From the NCBI GenBank assembly GCA_028753945.1, contig JAPNXP010000013.1:5209501-5273500 (forward strand): a stretch of 64,000 nucleotides of DNA, read 5' to 3'. Below are positions 55,301 to 63,674 of this stretch, in pieces. The position numbers and the translations under genes were made by a program. The notes beneath the pieces are model-generated. The model had not been told where the DNA came from. It ran no database searches and saw only the letters and a list, made by a program, of their open reading frames with translations. Positions within the stretch are counted from its first letter, which is position 1, and each line of letters starts with the position of its first letter. The stretch is from Hexactinellida sp. DTS-2022 (taxonomy: Eukaryota > Porifera > Hexactinellida).

Positions 55301-58300
55301 GGAAGTGACATTGATATAAATACCACATATTTTAGCGTATCTATGCTAAATCGAGTTTAAATACAAGAATATGATTGGTTGCTTCTTTGAGCATATTTTA
55401 TTCTCCTTTGCAACTTAATGAATTCCATATTTTCCAAAGCAGACTATCTATTGGCTGATTGGGGTTTGTTACATGTAATTTAGTTGGTGCTAATCTGGTA
55501 ACTAAATGTTTTGCTATACTTGGATCCCATTGGTTAATTTAATCTGTATTACCTGGGTTAAAATTCCTTTGCAACAAATTGGTATCTGCCACTAACCTAT
55601 GTTTGTTGTTTATTTTATGATTCCATTTATGTTCAGCTGATTTAATAACCAAGTTATTTTAATTCTGTTCGATTAGTGACTCTATTTTTTGCAGATCAAT
55701 TAAAATTTATCACAATGGAATTTGGAATTTTTTAATACAAGTATAATATGATTAGTTACATCTAAACACATTGGCATGTATATTAATAAATGTATAATAT
55801 GATTAATTACCATCTATACACATTGGCATGCATATTAATAAATATATAATATGATTGGTTACTTACCTTCTGGTGTTCTTTGACTTTCACCGAACAACCC
55901 ACATCTTTCTAGCTGCGAACTCAAAATATCCATAATGTTATAACCAAATCTCAATTGGCGCGTATTTATGTGACAACTACAAAGCCTATTTGCACAAATA
56001 CCTCGTTTTCTCTATATACGTACTTAGTTGCTTCTAAGTTAGTTCGCACCTTGATTCGGATATTCACAGTTATGTGATTGGTTGTTTGTCGGTTCATTGA
56101 AATTCTAAGAATTTTTACTAATCGCGTCATTTCGTCTGTTATTCTGTTGCTAAATTAGCTAACGTTTTCATTGGTGGTTTCCGAGATTAAATAATTTCTA
56201 AGGTATTGAATCATTATTTGTTGAATCATAGTCTCATGTTATTGTCTTGCTTACAATGTGTTTATCTTGGCAGATTCCAATGTACCATATTGGTTACTAA
56301 GCAGAATATCCAACAACCAATCGAAATGTACCCTCAGCATGTCGAACAACAGTTTTAATCTACGCGCCATATAAAGGCGCCTAATATATTCCCCGCTTCA
56401 ATTGTTGAAAGCGAAATTAATTTACGCGCGTATTAATTAACCTGTTACAAATTATTTTAAATCACACTTTCTAAACATATAATCACAGGTTATAATATTA
56501 GATTCCATTTCAATATTAATCCTCGTTCGATTGTAGAGTTTTCCAAAGTTTTGCGAATTCATTGAAATCCAGTTTTTCATCATGGTTGAGGTCAGCTTTT
56601 TTAATCATTTCCTTTATTTTTTCTGGACTCATTGATTCCCCTAGGTTTGAGAAAACAGTTTGTAGTTCGTCGAATGTTATAAATCCGTCTTTGTTGATAT
56701 CGAAAGTATTGAAAATAATTTGCATTTCGTCTCTTCGTGACTGTATTCTCCCGATCTCTTTATCGAAATAAATCGCGAATTCGCTGAACTCAATAGTCCC
56801 ATTTCTGTTCAGATCCACTTCGTTGATCATCGCGAGAATCTCTTTATCCGTTTTGAAATCGCCAATTTTTTCAAGAGCAATCTGCAGTTCTTCAAAGGTA
56901 ATTTTCCCATCTCCATCTTTGTCAAAATTGTTGAACATTTCTGACAATGCTTTCATTCGGGTTGGGCTTGTGTCGTTCTGAGCCATCTTTTGGATTCTAA
57001 ATTAACACTTTTAATCTTAGACAAATATGCAGATACAGTAAAACCTTAGAAAGTGAACACTCTGGGGACCAGCCAAAACTTTCACTTTTGAGAGGTGTTC
57101 ACTTTTAATGATTTATCATAACTTGTGTCAAAAGCAATGGGAAAATTAGGGTTCGAGAAAAGACTATTATCAAAAATTATATTTTTAGAAGTGACATGTT
57201 TTCATAACTATAACTTTCGGCGCCTAAAACACTACAATGACAATTTTGGCGCTGAAATATGAAATTAAGCGCCATTTCAATATGCAACAATTCCCACCGA
57301 TTAAATTCATATTTAAGCCCAATTAGTTATGAATAATATTGACTCTAAGTGGACTCAATACTAATATATATCTAATGCAACCTGAATGGCCTTCTATATG
57401 CATACATATTGTGTTTTAATTAGCATAGCCAGTTTACTTATTATAATTTAATTTATTGCATAGTAAAGCGAACTTATTGTAGCCGTTTAATTATTAGAGA
57501 CATCCACAAATATAATGTGTTGTTTGCTTGGTTAATTAATTTGTTAAATTTAAGTTCTTTAATTTGGTTGACTGGTACGATTGCAATATAATGATAACAA
57601 CATTTGTTTACAACCACGATTATGAATATTTATATATATAGTGTGCACGTGTGTCTATTTGCTAGTCTCACACATCTCCAAATTAATTCATTGTGAAAGA
57701 TAAATGAACATTAAATTAATAATTAATTAAGTGTCAAGGTTTATATGTTGTTGCAGACATTTTTGCCTGTCACAAATGTATCTCATTTTATTATTAGTAT
57801 ACTGTTAAATAGGTTCTAAATCCATATTTACATATTGATTACTCAGTTCCAAATACCGTTTCTACTCTAATACCAATAGTAGATAACTTATATCAACACA
57901 AAAATGTATAATTATAGCCCAATAAAACACCATCAAAATATAGTACCACCAAAGGAACATGCGTCGGCACAGGCTGCAATTTTGGATTTTTATAGCCTGG
58001 TAACATTTCTAGTTCAAAGTTCAAAGTTCAACCAGTTCTTTAATAAATGCCAGACCTAAAAATATTATAATTTATAAACGTACTAGATAATACAAGTAAA
58101 TACCAGTTGTGGTACTATGGTTTGTAAATAAACAAAAACGAATTTAGATTGTCAACAAGTGTCCGCGGTACCTGGTGCTTAAGTCGGTCGGCACTGACCC
58201 GGTGCAGACACCTCTCGAGCTGCCACTTGTGCCACTTGTGCCACACAAGCGCGCCACCTGCGGGAAGTCCCTCATAAAGTCTCGCGAGACCCTCAGAGTG

Positions 58301-61112
58301 GCAGCTGCCATTCTGTTGAAGGGCGCCACCGATCTTAACAGCTGTTTCGACGCTAAAAACGGAACCGAAAACGCGTTTCATAACTGCCTGTGGAGTCTCA
58401 GGGAGAGATGGCGCCTAGTTAGGAATAAGGTGAATACTTGTTGTTGTTGTTGACACGTTTCAAAATTTGTCTGGTCAATAAAACTCAAATATTGTTATGC
58501 TAAATGGGTGTAAACACCTTGAGGCGTTCATGACACGGCGAAAAAATCCAAAATTGCAGCCTGTGCAGACAGCATTTCCCTTTGGAGGCACTACTAATTA
58601 CCCACCCACCAAATGTAGTGCCTCCAAAAGAAAATGCGTCGGCACAGGCTGCAATTTTGAATTTTTGTTGTTGTTGTGTAGGATTACATAATGTTGTTGT
58701 TGTTGTGTTAGGATTACATAATGTTGTTGTTGTTGTTGTTGTGTAGGATTACATAATGTTGTTGTTGTTGTTGTTGTGTAGGATTACATAATGGGAGATT
58801 TGACGTACACCTCGGCTGGCGCCCGGATTCACGACAAAGGCCGGTTTCTTGTCCGGAAAACAGCTGACAGGTCTCACCGCGACACCATGGACACCGGAGA
58901 GACATTCTGTCCGGTGACGCTAGACATTCCACAGGAACTGCTGACCAGGTTAGTTCCTGTTAGGCTCTCAAACATTATGCGCGCCTAGACTTTGTTTGAG
59001 CTCGAACACACGCGCCTAGATTATAACTTGTGGGAGTATCTCGATATTCGCGCGCCTAGGTAAGTTTCCTTTCAGTTTAGGCGCCTGAATGAAACCTTAA
59101 CCTTAAATACAATACTTATAATCTGTTCAATTATATACTTCAATAATTGTCCAATAAATTTGGGTCTAAATTCTTTTAAATTTAATTTGTCTAATAAAAT
59201 ACTGGAGATAATTATTGCCCAATATAACCCTATAATTATATAAGTTATCCCCAATCAAACCCTATATAATCTCCCTATTGCCACACTAGTATATTACTCC
59301 CTATTACAACACTAGTATATAACTCCCCATATCCCAGGTCCGCTCTGCTTGTGTACCTGCACTCGGCGCCGGTCCGCCGGGCCCCTCCGCCCCTCTGGGA
59401 GCGCATGGAGACACGCGGCTGCTACGGATTGTGTCCCCCGCCAGATCTGCCACTTTGGCAGCGACACCTCTACGAGGCACAGCTGACTTTCTTTCACAGA
59501 GAAGTCTTCTCTCAGCTCATGATAGACGCATATTCCCCGGTTAGTTCCATATTATATGATTAGTTCCATATCCCTGTTAGTTCCATATTAGGTTATTAGT
59601 TTCATATTAACCTGATTTTAGTTCCATATTCCCCTGTTAGGTCCATATTAAATAGCGACACTTGTCCCTTTAAGTGCCACTTTTGTGTCACCATGCCACT
59701 TTATCTCCACTTATTATGCCACTTTCCCTGAGCTGACCCGATAATCTGATTGGTTGGTGTCTATAGCAACAACTGCGGCCCGTGTACGTATGCGACGGAC
59801 AGCTGCACATTCAGTTGCGGGAGGACCGCTGGCTTTCTCTGCACTGCATTCAGCAGAGCGACACAAACGACACCAAGCACGACGACACCAATATGGAACC
59901 AATACCGGAACCTAACCGTGCTCTCTATCTGTTCGTGTGTGACGCGCTCAGACAGCTCCACAAACACTCCGAGAGGGTGCCACATCCGGTCCCAGCGCCC
60001 TCTCAGTTCGCGCCACTCGACCGCCGGTTGGACGGCCCCCGCGCGGCCTACATTCCTGCCAGCGAAGACTCAATCTCCGCGAAAGGGAAGCACAGCGCAT
60101 CTCTCCCACAGCAGCTGACCAATCGTAAGCGTTTCTTACAAGGGGGGCAACCATGGACACAAACCATCCTTTGTATTAGGAGGCTGGTCACAAGTATAAT
60201 TTCCTGAGAATTTGCGTTCGTAATGTATAGGGACATTTTGAGCCTCGGGGGAGAAAATTGGATACATATAGTTACCAATTTCATACCTAATAGTAACCAG
60301 GCTATCATCCAGCCAATTATTGCGCGCCTAAATTTAGTTTGAGCTCACAACACGCGCCTAAAATACTCAATTTGTATTACGTATATGGGTGTTCGTAATG
60401 CATTTCGTAGGCGCTATTTTACTTTATACACTATTCAATTTCCTATGAGCTTTCTGTTCTATTTATAGACTGGGCTGCCTTTGAACCCACGAGTGTTCTC
60501 AACAAACTGCAAGAAGCGATTCTACAAACGGATTTATTGGATTTTATTAGTTCCACTTGTCGCGAGGTGAATTCGGAACTAAAGATGTGTCCTATTTTAG
60601 TGGAACTTAATCTGCCACCAAATCTTACGCCCGCCCAATCAATTGTCCCAATTTTTGAGAAGTACACTCAGACCGAGCTCACTAATTTCAAACTGGAACC
60701 AAAGACTGGAACTATGTTCAACATAGTTCCAATTGGAACTGAACAGAAACCGCTTATTTTCTCGGTTGATTCGAAACGGTTTATAGTTTTCCTTCAAAGA
60801 CTTTTGCTGCAGAATTGGACGCAACAAATTGTACAATTCTTTTCCCAAGACACCGAGTGGTTGCTTATAAAAATGTCGCCGCTTCAGCCATGTTTGCCAT
60901 CTCTCCAGTTGAGTGCCACTTTATCGTTCCTGCATAATGTGTCGGGGCGAGTGGTGAATGTGTCGCTTTCGTATCCCGACACCTTTCTTGTTAGTTCCGG
61001 TTTCGAAAGTGGTTATTTTGGCTGTGACACTTTTCCGGTTGTCAAGATGGAAAGTTGTCGAGGTGGCAGTTTTCAAGAGAAATTGAATAATTATTTGAGT
61101 AGTTTTATGTGA
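49110..61112 (+). CDS. MED17: Mediator complex subunit 17 (7 exons)
   Basis: Exons 49110-49204, 49835-50072, 58148-58429, 58782-58948, 59338-59539, 59767-60124 and 60469-61112 join in phase to 661 residues (human about 651). MED17 is a core scaffold of the Mediator head module, which links transcription factors to RNA polymerase II in the nucleus. Matches to the family include ISIEPLQ at the start, LSDQLTRNVQRLQFS, the ALMEISALNDLMEIV helix, AAAILLKGATDL, ERWRLVRNKDYIMGDLTYTS and the PLWQ / YEAQLTFFHREVFSQL segment. The second intron (50073-58147) has a GC donor (GAG|GCAAGT), is 8.1 kb long and contains four antisense EF-hand genes. Acceptors of exons 2 and 4 are each preceded by tandem copies of the same acceptor. 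Exons 5 and 6 are more GC-rich than the rest of the gene. Confidence 0.9.
49206..49520. repeat. (AAC)n microsatellite starting at the exon 1 donor of MED17
   Basis: About 315 bases of AAC triplets with ACC and ATA interruptions, starting directly after the donor GTAAAC at 49205. The frames on the opposite strand rich in Cys, Val and Leu are repeat artefacts. Confidence 0.95.
49566..49834 (+). repeat. Five 50-52 bp units carrying copies of the MED17 exon 2 acceptor
   Basis: Units of 50 or 52 bases (TTACGAACTACACATTATAA, CAGGACTATTTATACACATC, TGTTATTCAG) alternate in length. Each ends TGTTATTCAG and is followed by TTACGAA, the exact text of the real acceptor at 49834 and first bases of exon 2. 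Only the last is followed by coding sequence. Confidence 0.9.
50083..50308. mobile_element. CAGT-type MITE fragment, TTAATACGAATTCCGG subfamily
   Basis: It carries GGTTAATACGAATTCCGGAT, ACGGTCCCCTGGTGTTCCTA and CTAACGAGAGTATACTGTAT. It lies just inside the GC donor of MED17 intron 2. Confidence 0.65.
50645..51121 (-). CDS. Calmodulin-like four EF-hand protein 1, nested antisense in MED17
   Basis: 158 residues, with four EF-hand loops: DTDSSGTITVEE, DTNKNETIEFGE, DKNGDGKINHTE and DLDKDKEINFEE. Each has acidic residues at loop positions 1 and 12, so calcium binding is likely. Loop 2 has Glu in place of the usual Gly at position 6. A ~20-residue N-terminal extension precedes the calmodulin-like core. 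Calmodulin is 149 residues, so this is a calmodulin-like sensor rather than calmodulin itself. It is intronless and lies in the second intron of MED17 on the opposite strand, the first of four tandem copies all in one direction. Confidence 0.9.
   Translation of the reverse strand: MAEAEHARDWGKEFGISEEKVCEYREAFNIFDTDSSGTITVEELSKVISNLGQESAEEQAKRIIAQADTNKNETIEFGEFILMMEKSTKSEDKNIDMEKAFKVFDKNGDGKINHTELKEAMKAMGQVLTDEEIEQMINSADLDKDKEINFEEFKQMMA
51263..51392. mobile_element. CAGT-type MITE, GGTTATAAGAACAT subfamily, copy 3
   Basis: Left ACAGTAGATGCCGGTTATAA and right TTATAACCGGCATCCACTGT are a clean inverted pair beside TA. It lies upstream of EF-hand gene 1. Confidence 0.85.
51956..52034. mobile_element. 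CAGT-type MITE fragment, GCTTAATAGAG subfamily
   Basis: Left end ACAGTCGATTCCGCTTAATA and internal CACCTCGGGACCAGGTTGCT match the copies at 11926 and 35274; the right end is missing. Confidence 0.75.
52528..53007 (-). CDS. Calmodulin-like four EF-hand protein 2, nested antisense in MED17
   Basis: 159 residues from MADKLDTEE; a longer frame adds twelve hydrophobic residues but lacks similarity to gene 1. EF loops are DKDHSGTITVDE, DTDNNETIELEE, DKNGDGKISHSE and DTDGDNEIDFDE, all with intact ligand positions. Loop 2 shares the Glu-for-Gly change at position 6 with gene 1, and both have a similar extension before the first loop (MVKDYKEAFDIF here, KVCEYREAFNIF there). The two are clearly recent paralogues. 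A calcium-sensor role is expected; the target is unknown. Confidence 0.9.
   Translation of the reverse strand: MADKLDTEEVRIAKKFKISEDMVKDYKEAFDIFDKDHSGTITVDELRQVMSSMGQKCTLAEAKGMIAEVDTDNNETIELEEFIEMMIKKTGNPKDELLQAFKTFDKNGDGKISHSELKQVMKNMGSEMDDAEITQMIEAADTDGDNEIDFDEFKKMMTS
53044..54548. other. MED17 intron stretch without genes
   Basis: AT-rich sequence with one TTATTATGAACA-type CAGT MITE at about 54046-54240, inverted relative to the copy at 20596. A short repeated word (GCCAATTTATATTAATGCAT) occurs near 53810-53860. No gene was seen. Confidence 0.5.
54549..54995 (-). CDS. Degenerate calmodulin-like protein 3, nested antisense in MED17
   Basis: 148 residues with the calmodulin fold pattern but eroded calcium loops. 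Loop 1 (DKDKDEKLYMEE) keeps most ligands; loop 2 (CECNKQETIEFD) has lost Asp at position 1; loop 3 (ENCHENESRLNSRE) is unrecognisable as a binder; loop 4 (ELNDDDEISLAE) starts with Glu. The frame is intact, so it may be a diverged, weakly calcium-binding light-chain-like protein rather than a pseudogene. It is the most divergent member of the four-gene cluster. Confidence 0.82.
   Translation of the reverse strand: MAQNIDGNFSKQELEICRITFNIFDKDKDEKLYMEEAKLALDKIDSKLSQQDFAMLLATCECNKQETIEFDIFKLMVLRKRELKLATENCHENESRLNSREELKELMKDLGDQKTDEEFDQLFRGAELNDDDEISLAEYIRILNVQNQ
54996..56515. other. MED17 intron stretch without genes
   Basis: AT-rich, with loosely repeated ATATAATATGATTGGTTAC words around 55740-55870. 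No MITE with clear ends and no coding exon were recognised. Confidence 0.45.
56516..56986 (-). CDS. Calmodulin-like four EF-hand protein 4, nested antisense in MED17
   Basis: 156 residues with four well-formed loops: DKDGDGKITFEE, DLNRNGTIEFSE, DINKDGFITFDE and DLNHDEKLDFNE. Loop 2 keeps Gly at position 6, unlike genes 1 and 2, so this copy is closer to ordinary calmodulin-like proteins. The start MAQN is shared with gene 3. It is intronless, on the minus strand, and is the most upstream of the cluster in its own direction of transcription. Confidence 0.9.
   Translation of the reverse strand: MAQNDTSPTRMKALSEMFNNFDKDGDGKITFEELQIALEKIGDFKTDKEILAMINEVDLNRNGTIEFSEFAIYFDKEIGRIQSRRDEMQIIFNTFDINKDGFITFDELQTVFSNLGESMSPEKIKEMIKKADLNHDEKLDFNEFAKLWKTLQSNED
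56987..58147. other. MED17 intron stretch without genes
   Basis: Holds a CAGT-type element end near 57033-57120 (ACAGTAAAACCTTAGAAAGT... CACTTTTGAGAGGTG), a half hairpin MITE at about 57930-57992 and AT-rich sequence. No exon was seen before the MED17 acceptor at 58147. Confidence 0.5.
58543..58667. mobile_element. Hairpin MITE, GCAGCCTGTGC variant
   Basis: Left AATCCAAAATTGCAGCCTGT and right ACAGGCTGCAATTTTGAATT, with the inner pair GGAGGCACTAC and GTAGTGCCTCC. It is a variant of the TCTAAAATTACAGCTGTG family; the same variant makes the array at 63675-64000. Confidence 0.85.
58674..58781 (+). repeat. Tandem copies of the MED17 exon 4 acceptor separated by TTG repeats
   Basis: AG|GATTACATAATG occurs four times (acceptor-like AG at 58680-58681, 58710-58711, 58745-58746, 58780-58781), with (GTT)n between. 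Only the last leads into exon 4 (GATTACATAATGGGAGATTT). Confidence 0.9.
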
Positions 61113-61289
61113 ATAGTTTTCACATTTTATACTTCAAAGGTTAGTAAACAATAATGATAATTTGATTCCAATTTGAGTTCAATTTATTCCAAAATATAAG
61201 CATCTTACAATGTTACTGTCAGGCTTATTAATTCAGTAATTTCTTAAATTTATTAGAATTTGTTTGTTTGTTTACTGTTTATTAGCTAG

Positions 61290-62033
61290 ATGAATATTCT
61301 ATGTGTCTTGGTGTCCGTGTTGATAGCTGCCACTTGTGCCACAGAAAGTGGAACTGGAACTATGAGGTGTTACTCGTATAACAACACGCTACAGCCCTGT
61401 GTGAAAATATGTTTCCAAGATATGGAACTAACTTTATACCATACTGGAACTAACACCAGCCATGTTTATAAAATGAATAACATAACCCGATTAACTGGAA
61501 CCTGCCCTATTAAAGTTAGTTCCAATTACGTAACTTCCAGCTTAACATTCCATTCTACCAATTCGAACGCTAAACTGGAACTAACTCTCTCTTTCAGACT
61601 AAATTTAGAATCAACAAAATATTCAATTTTCAGCGCACAAGATATTTGGTATCTATATGCTATTCATATTGGTTCTAATAATCTACATTCCTATGGCTAT
61701 AACTTGTCGTCAAGTAACCCTACCTTCTTTGCCCATGCGAGACAGGCTTACAAATGTGTCGCTCCATTAATCGTGCCACTTAGCGGACACAATCCTACAC
61801 AATATGGAACTATAAACTTAACAAATTATATAATTCAACCTTTCAACTTGTCAGACACAGAATTCGATTTCAAATATTTCGCGGACTGTAAAGAAGCGGG
61901 AATTCCATTCTACATTCCTATTGCCGTATCCGGTATCCTGGCAACATTTGTTCTAATTCTAGTTCTCGCCTATTTGATTGGCTACTTATCCAGAAGGAAT
62001 AACAGACGCTACAAAAGACTGCTGTACGAATAG
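61290..62033 (+). CDS. LAMP-like type I membrane glycoprotein 1, intronless
   Basis: 247 residues: a signal peptide (~1-17, MNILCVLVSVLIAATCA), a luminal region with many N-glycosylation sites (NTS, NIT, NLS, NLT) and paired cysteines, a membrane span (~205-230, IPIAVSGILATFVLILVLAY) and a short tail. The tail contains YKRL, a YxxPhi lysosomal sorting signal, near the C-terminus. The span and tail pattern (LIGYLSRR then Tyr motif) is typical of LAMP proteins. The single luminal domain with a HARQAYKC segment fits one LAMP domain. It is probably a late endosome or lysosome membrane protein. It lies directly downstream of MED17 on the same strand, in tandem with the next gene. Confidence 0.85.
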   Translation: MNILCVLVSVLIAATCATESGTGTMRCYSYNNTLQPCVKICFQDMELTLYHTGTNTSHVYKMNNITRLTGTCPIKVSSNYVTSSLTFHSTNSNAKLELTLSFRLNLESTKYSIFSAQDIWYLYAIHIGSNNLHSYGYNLSSSNPTFFAHARQAYKCVAPLIVPLSGHNPTQYGTINLTNYIIQPFNLSDTEFDFKYFADCKEAGIPFYIPIAVSGILATFVLILVLAYLIGYLSRRNNRRYKRLLYE

Positions 62034-62360
62034 GCTTATCGGCATTCTGCAATTCTGTCACTGATTATTATAAGTTATAACAACATTAAAGCTCTTTTGT
62101 TATGCGTTATAGGTATATTCCTTAGTTGTCATGGCTATAGCTTATATTTGGCAATATTTATTTGGTTCATAATTGAACTCATTCAGTTCCTATAATAACT
62201 AACAGTTATATTAACAAGCCATAGCCACTGTATTAATGCCTGACAGTAACATTAGTAGTTAGTAATACAGATAGTCCATAGCGTATCCATGGTACTTTTA
62301 TTTATAATAATCAATGGTTTAACTGTGTTATTAGTTGTATTCTGATTAGCCAATCGATCT

Positions 62361-63323
62361 ATGGAGTTTCGCTTGTGTCTGTTGCTATTTATAGCTACTG
62401 CCGTTGCCATTGAAGACAGCTTTACCGTGTGGCCAGTTAGTTTCAGTTTCAGTTCCACTTCAGCTGCCAACTCTACCATTCCTTCTATTTCTGCCACTTC
62501 GACGCCTGCTTTCACCAGCTCTGCCACTCCAAACGGTTCCTTTACGATTATCCCACTTTCCTCCACTTTTGTGCCATCTAACAGCATCTCATCCACAGTA
62601 ACACCTCCGCCTAAAGTGAACAGCTGTTATTCTGTTAACAATACCAATGATAATAAGCCTTGTGTACTGCTGTGTGTTAAACAACCAATCAAATTGATTT
62701 CTAACTTCACAAATGGGAAAGGACCGGTTTATAATGTGACTGTTAATATCCCTGGTCCGAACAGTGTTAATGTTACCGGCTTCTGTCCCAAATCTATAAA
62801 TAGCAACACCGATAGGTCCGGTTTGAATTTCGCCTGGAAAGTTAGTTCCAAAAATATCAGTTGCAAACTGGAACTAACTTTTGTGTTAAACCAGAAACCG
62901 AATGGAGGTGAGTTAGGCGGGCAAGACGTGTGGTTTTTAGAAACTGCCACCTATGACTACCAGAATGCATCATTGGAATTTAAGTACTCAGTTAACCTAA
63001 CAAATGGAACTGAAACTGAAACTATAACTTCTGACGCGCGTCGCGCCTACACTTGTGACAAACCGCAGCTTTTATTCCTAAATAACACAATTGGAACTGT
63101 AACTATAATAAGCATATCAAACTACACTTTACAACCGTTCGCGTTGAATTTAACTGATCACGAATTTACGTATTTAGACAGTTGTGAGCCAAGTGGAATT
63201 CCTTTGTTTGTGCCTATAATAGTTGCGGGTGTTCTAACTGTGTTTGTGCTCATTCTTCTGTTCCTGTATGTGATTGGTCGATTCAGGACTAAAAAGAAGG
63301 TACAGTATGAGAGGTTGTCATAG
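62361..63323 (+). CDS. LAMP-like type I membrane glycoprotein 2, intronless
   Basis: 320 residues: signal peptide (~1-16), a Ser/Thr/Pro-rich stalk (~25-90) like the LAMP hinge, a LAMP-type luminal domain (~95-265) aligned with gene 1 (DVWFLETATYD / DIWYLYAIHI; DARRAYTC / HARQAYKC), a membrane span (~277-302) and a tail with YERL. The two share order and spacing of cysteines and are tandem paralogues. The mucin-like stalk is present only in this copy. Lysosomal or late endosomal location is inferred from the YxxPhi signal. Confidence 0.85.
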   Translation: MEFRLCLLLFIATAVAIEDSFTVWPVSFSFSSTSAANSTIPSISATSTPAFTSSATPNGSFTIIPLSSTFVPSNSISSTVTPPPKVNSCYSVNNTNDNKPCVLLCVKQPIKLISNFTNGKGPVYNVTVNIPGPNSVNVTGFCPKSINSNTDRSGLNFAWKVSSKNISCKLELTFVLNQKPNGGELGGQDVWFLETATYDYQNASLEFKYSVNLTNGTETETITSDARRAYTCDKPQLLFLNNTIGTVTIISISNYTLQPFALNLTDHEFTYLDSCEPSGIPLFVPIIVAGVLTVFVLILLFLYVIGRFRTKKKVQYERLS

Positions 63324-63674
63324 TTACCGTGTTGTGTATTTGGAATGTTTTATTTTAATGTTGAGATTTGAGGATTTTTGGTTTTGACATTTTATTTTTT
63401 GTTTGGTTGTTTGTTTATATTTTGGTTCTATATATCGTACTGGTAGTTATTAATACATACATATACTATTTTTAGAACATAGGTCAGAAAATATTAATTG
63501 AAAGTTGACCTGGGAATTGTTGTTTTTGTTGTTGTTGTCTTAAATTAACAGATCAGTTAAATAATTCTAAAACACTCGAGAAATTTAAAAAATTTCCTAC
63601 TCAATAACATTGTTACTTGTAAAAGGATATGATGCGTCAAAATGATTACAACATATATTATGAAATAACACAAT
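63324..63674. other. 3' flank of LAMP-like gene 2
   Basis: T-rich, with TTTG and TTG repeats. I see no gene and no clear AATAAA signal close to the stop codon; one lies at about 63671 at the edge of the MITE array. Confidence 0.5.
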
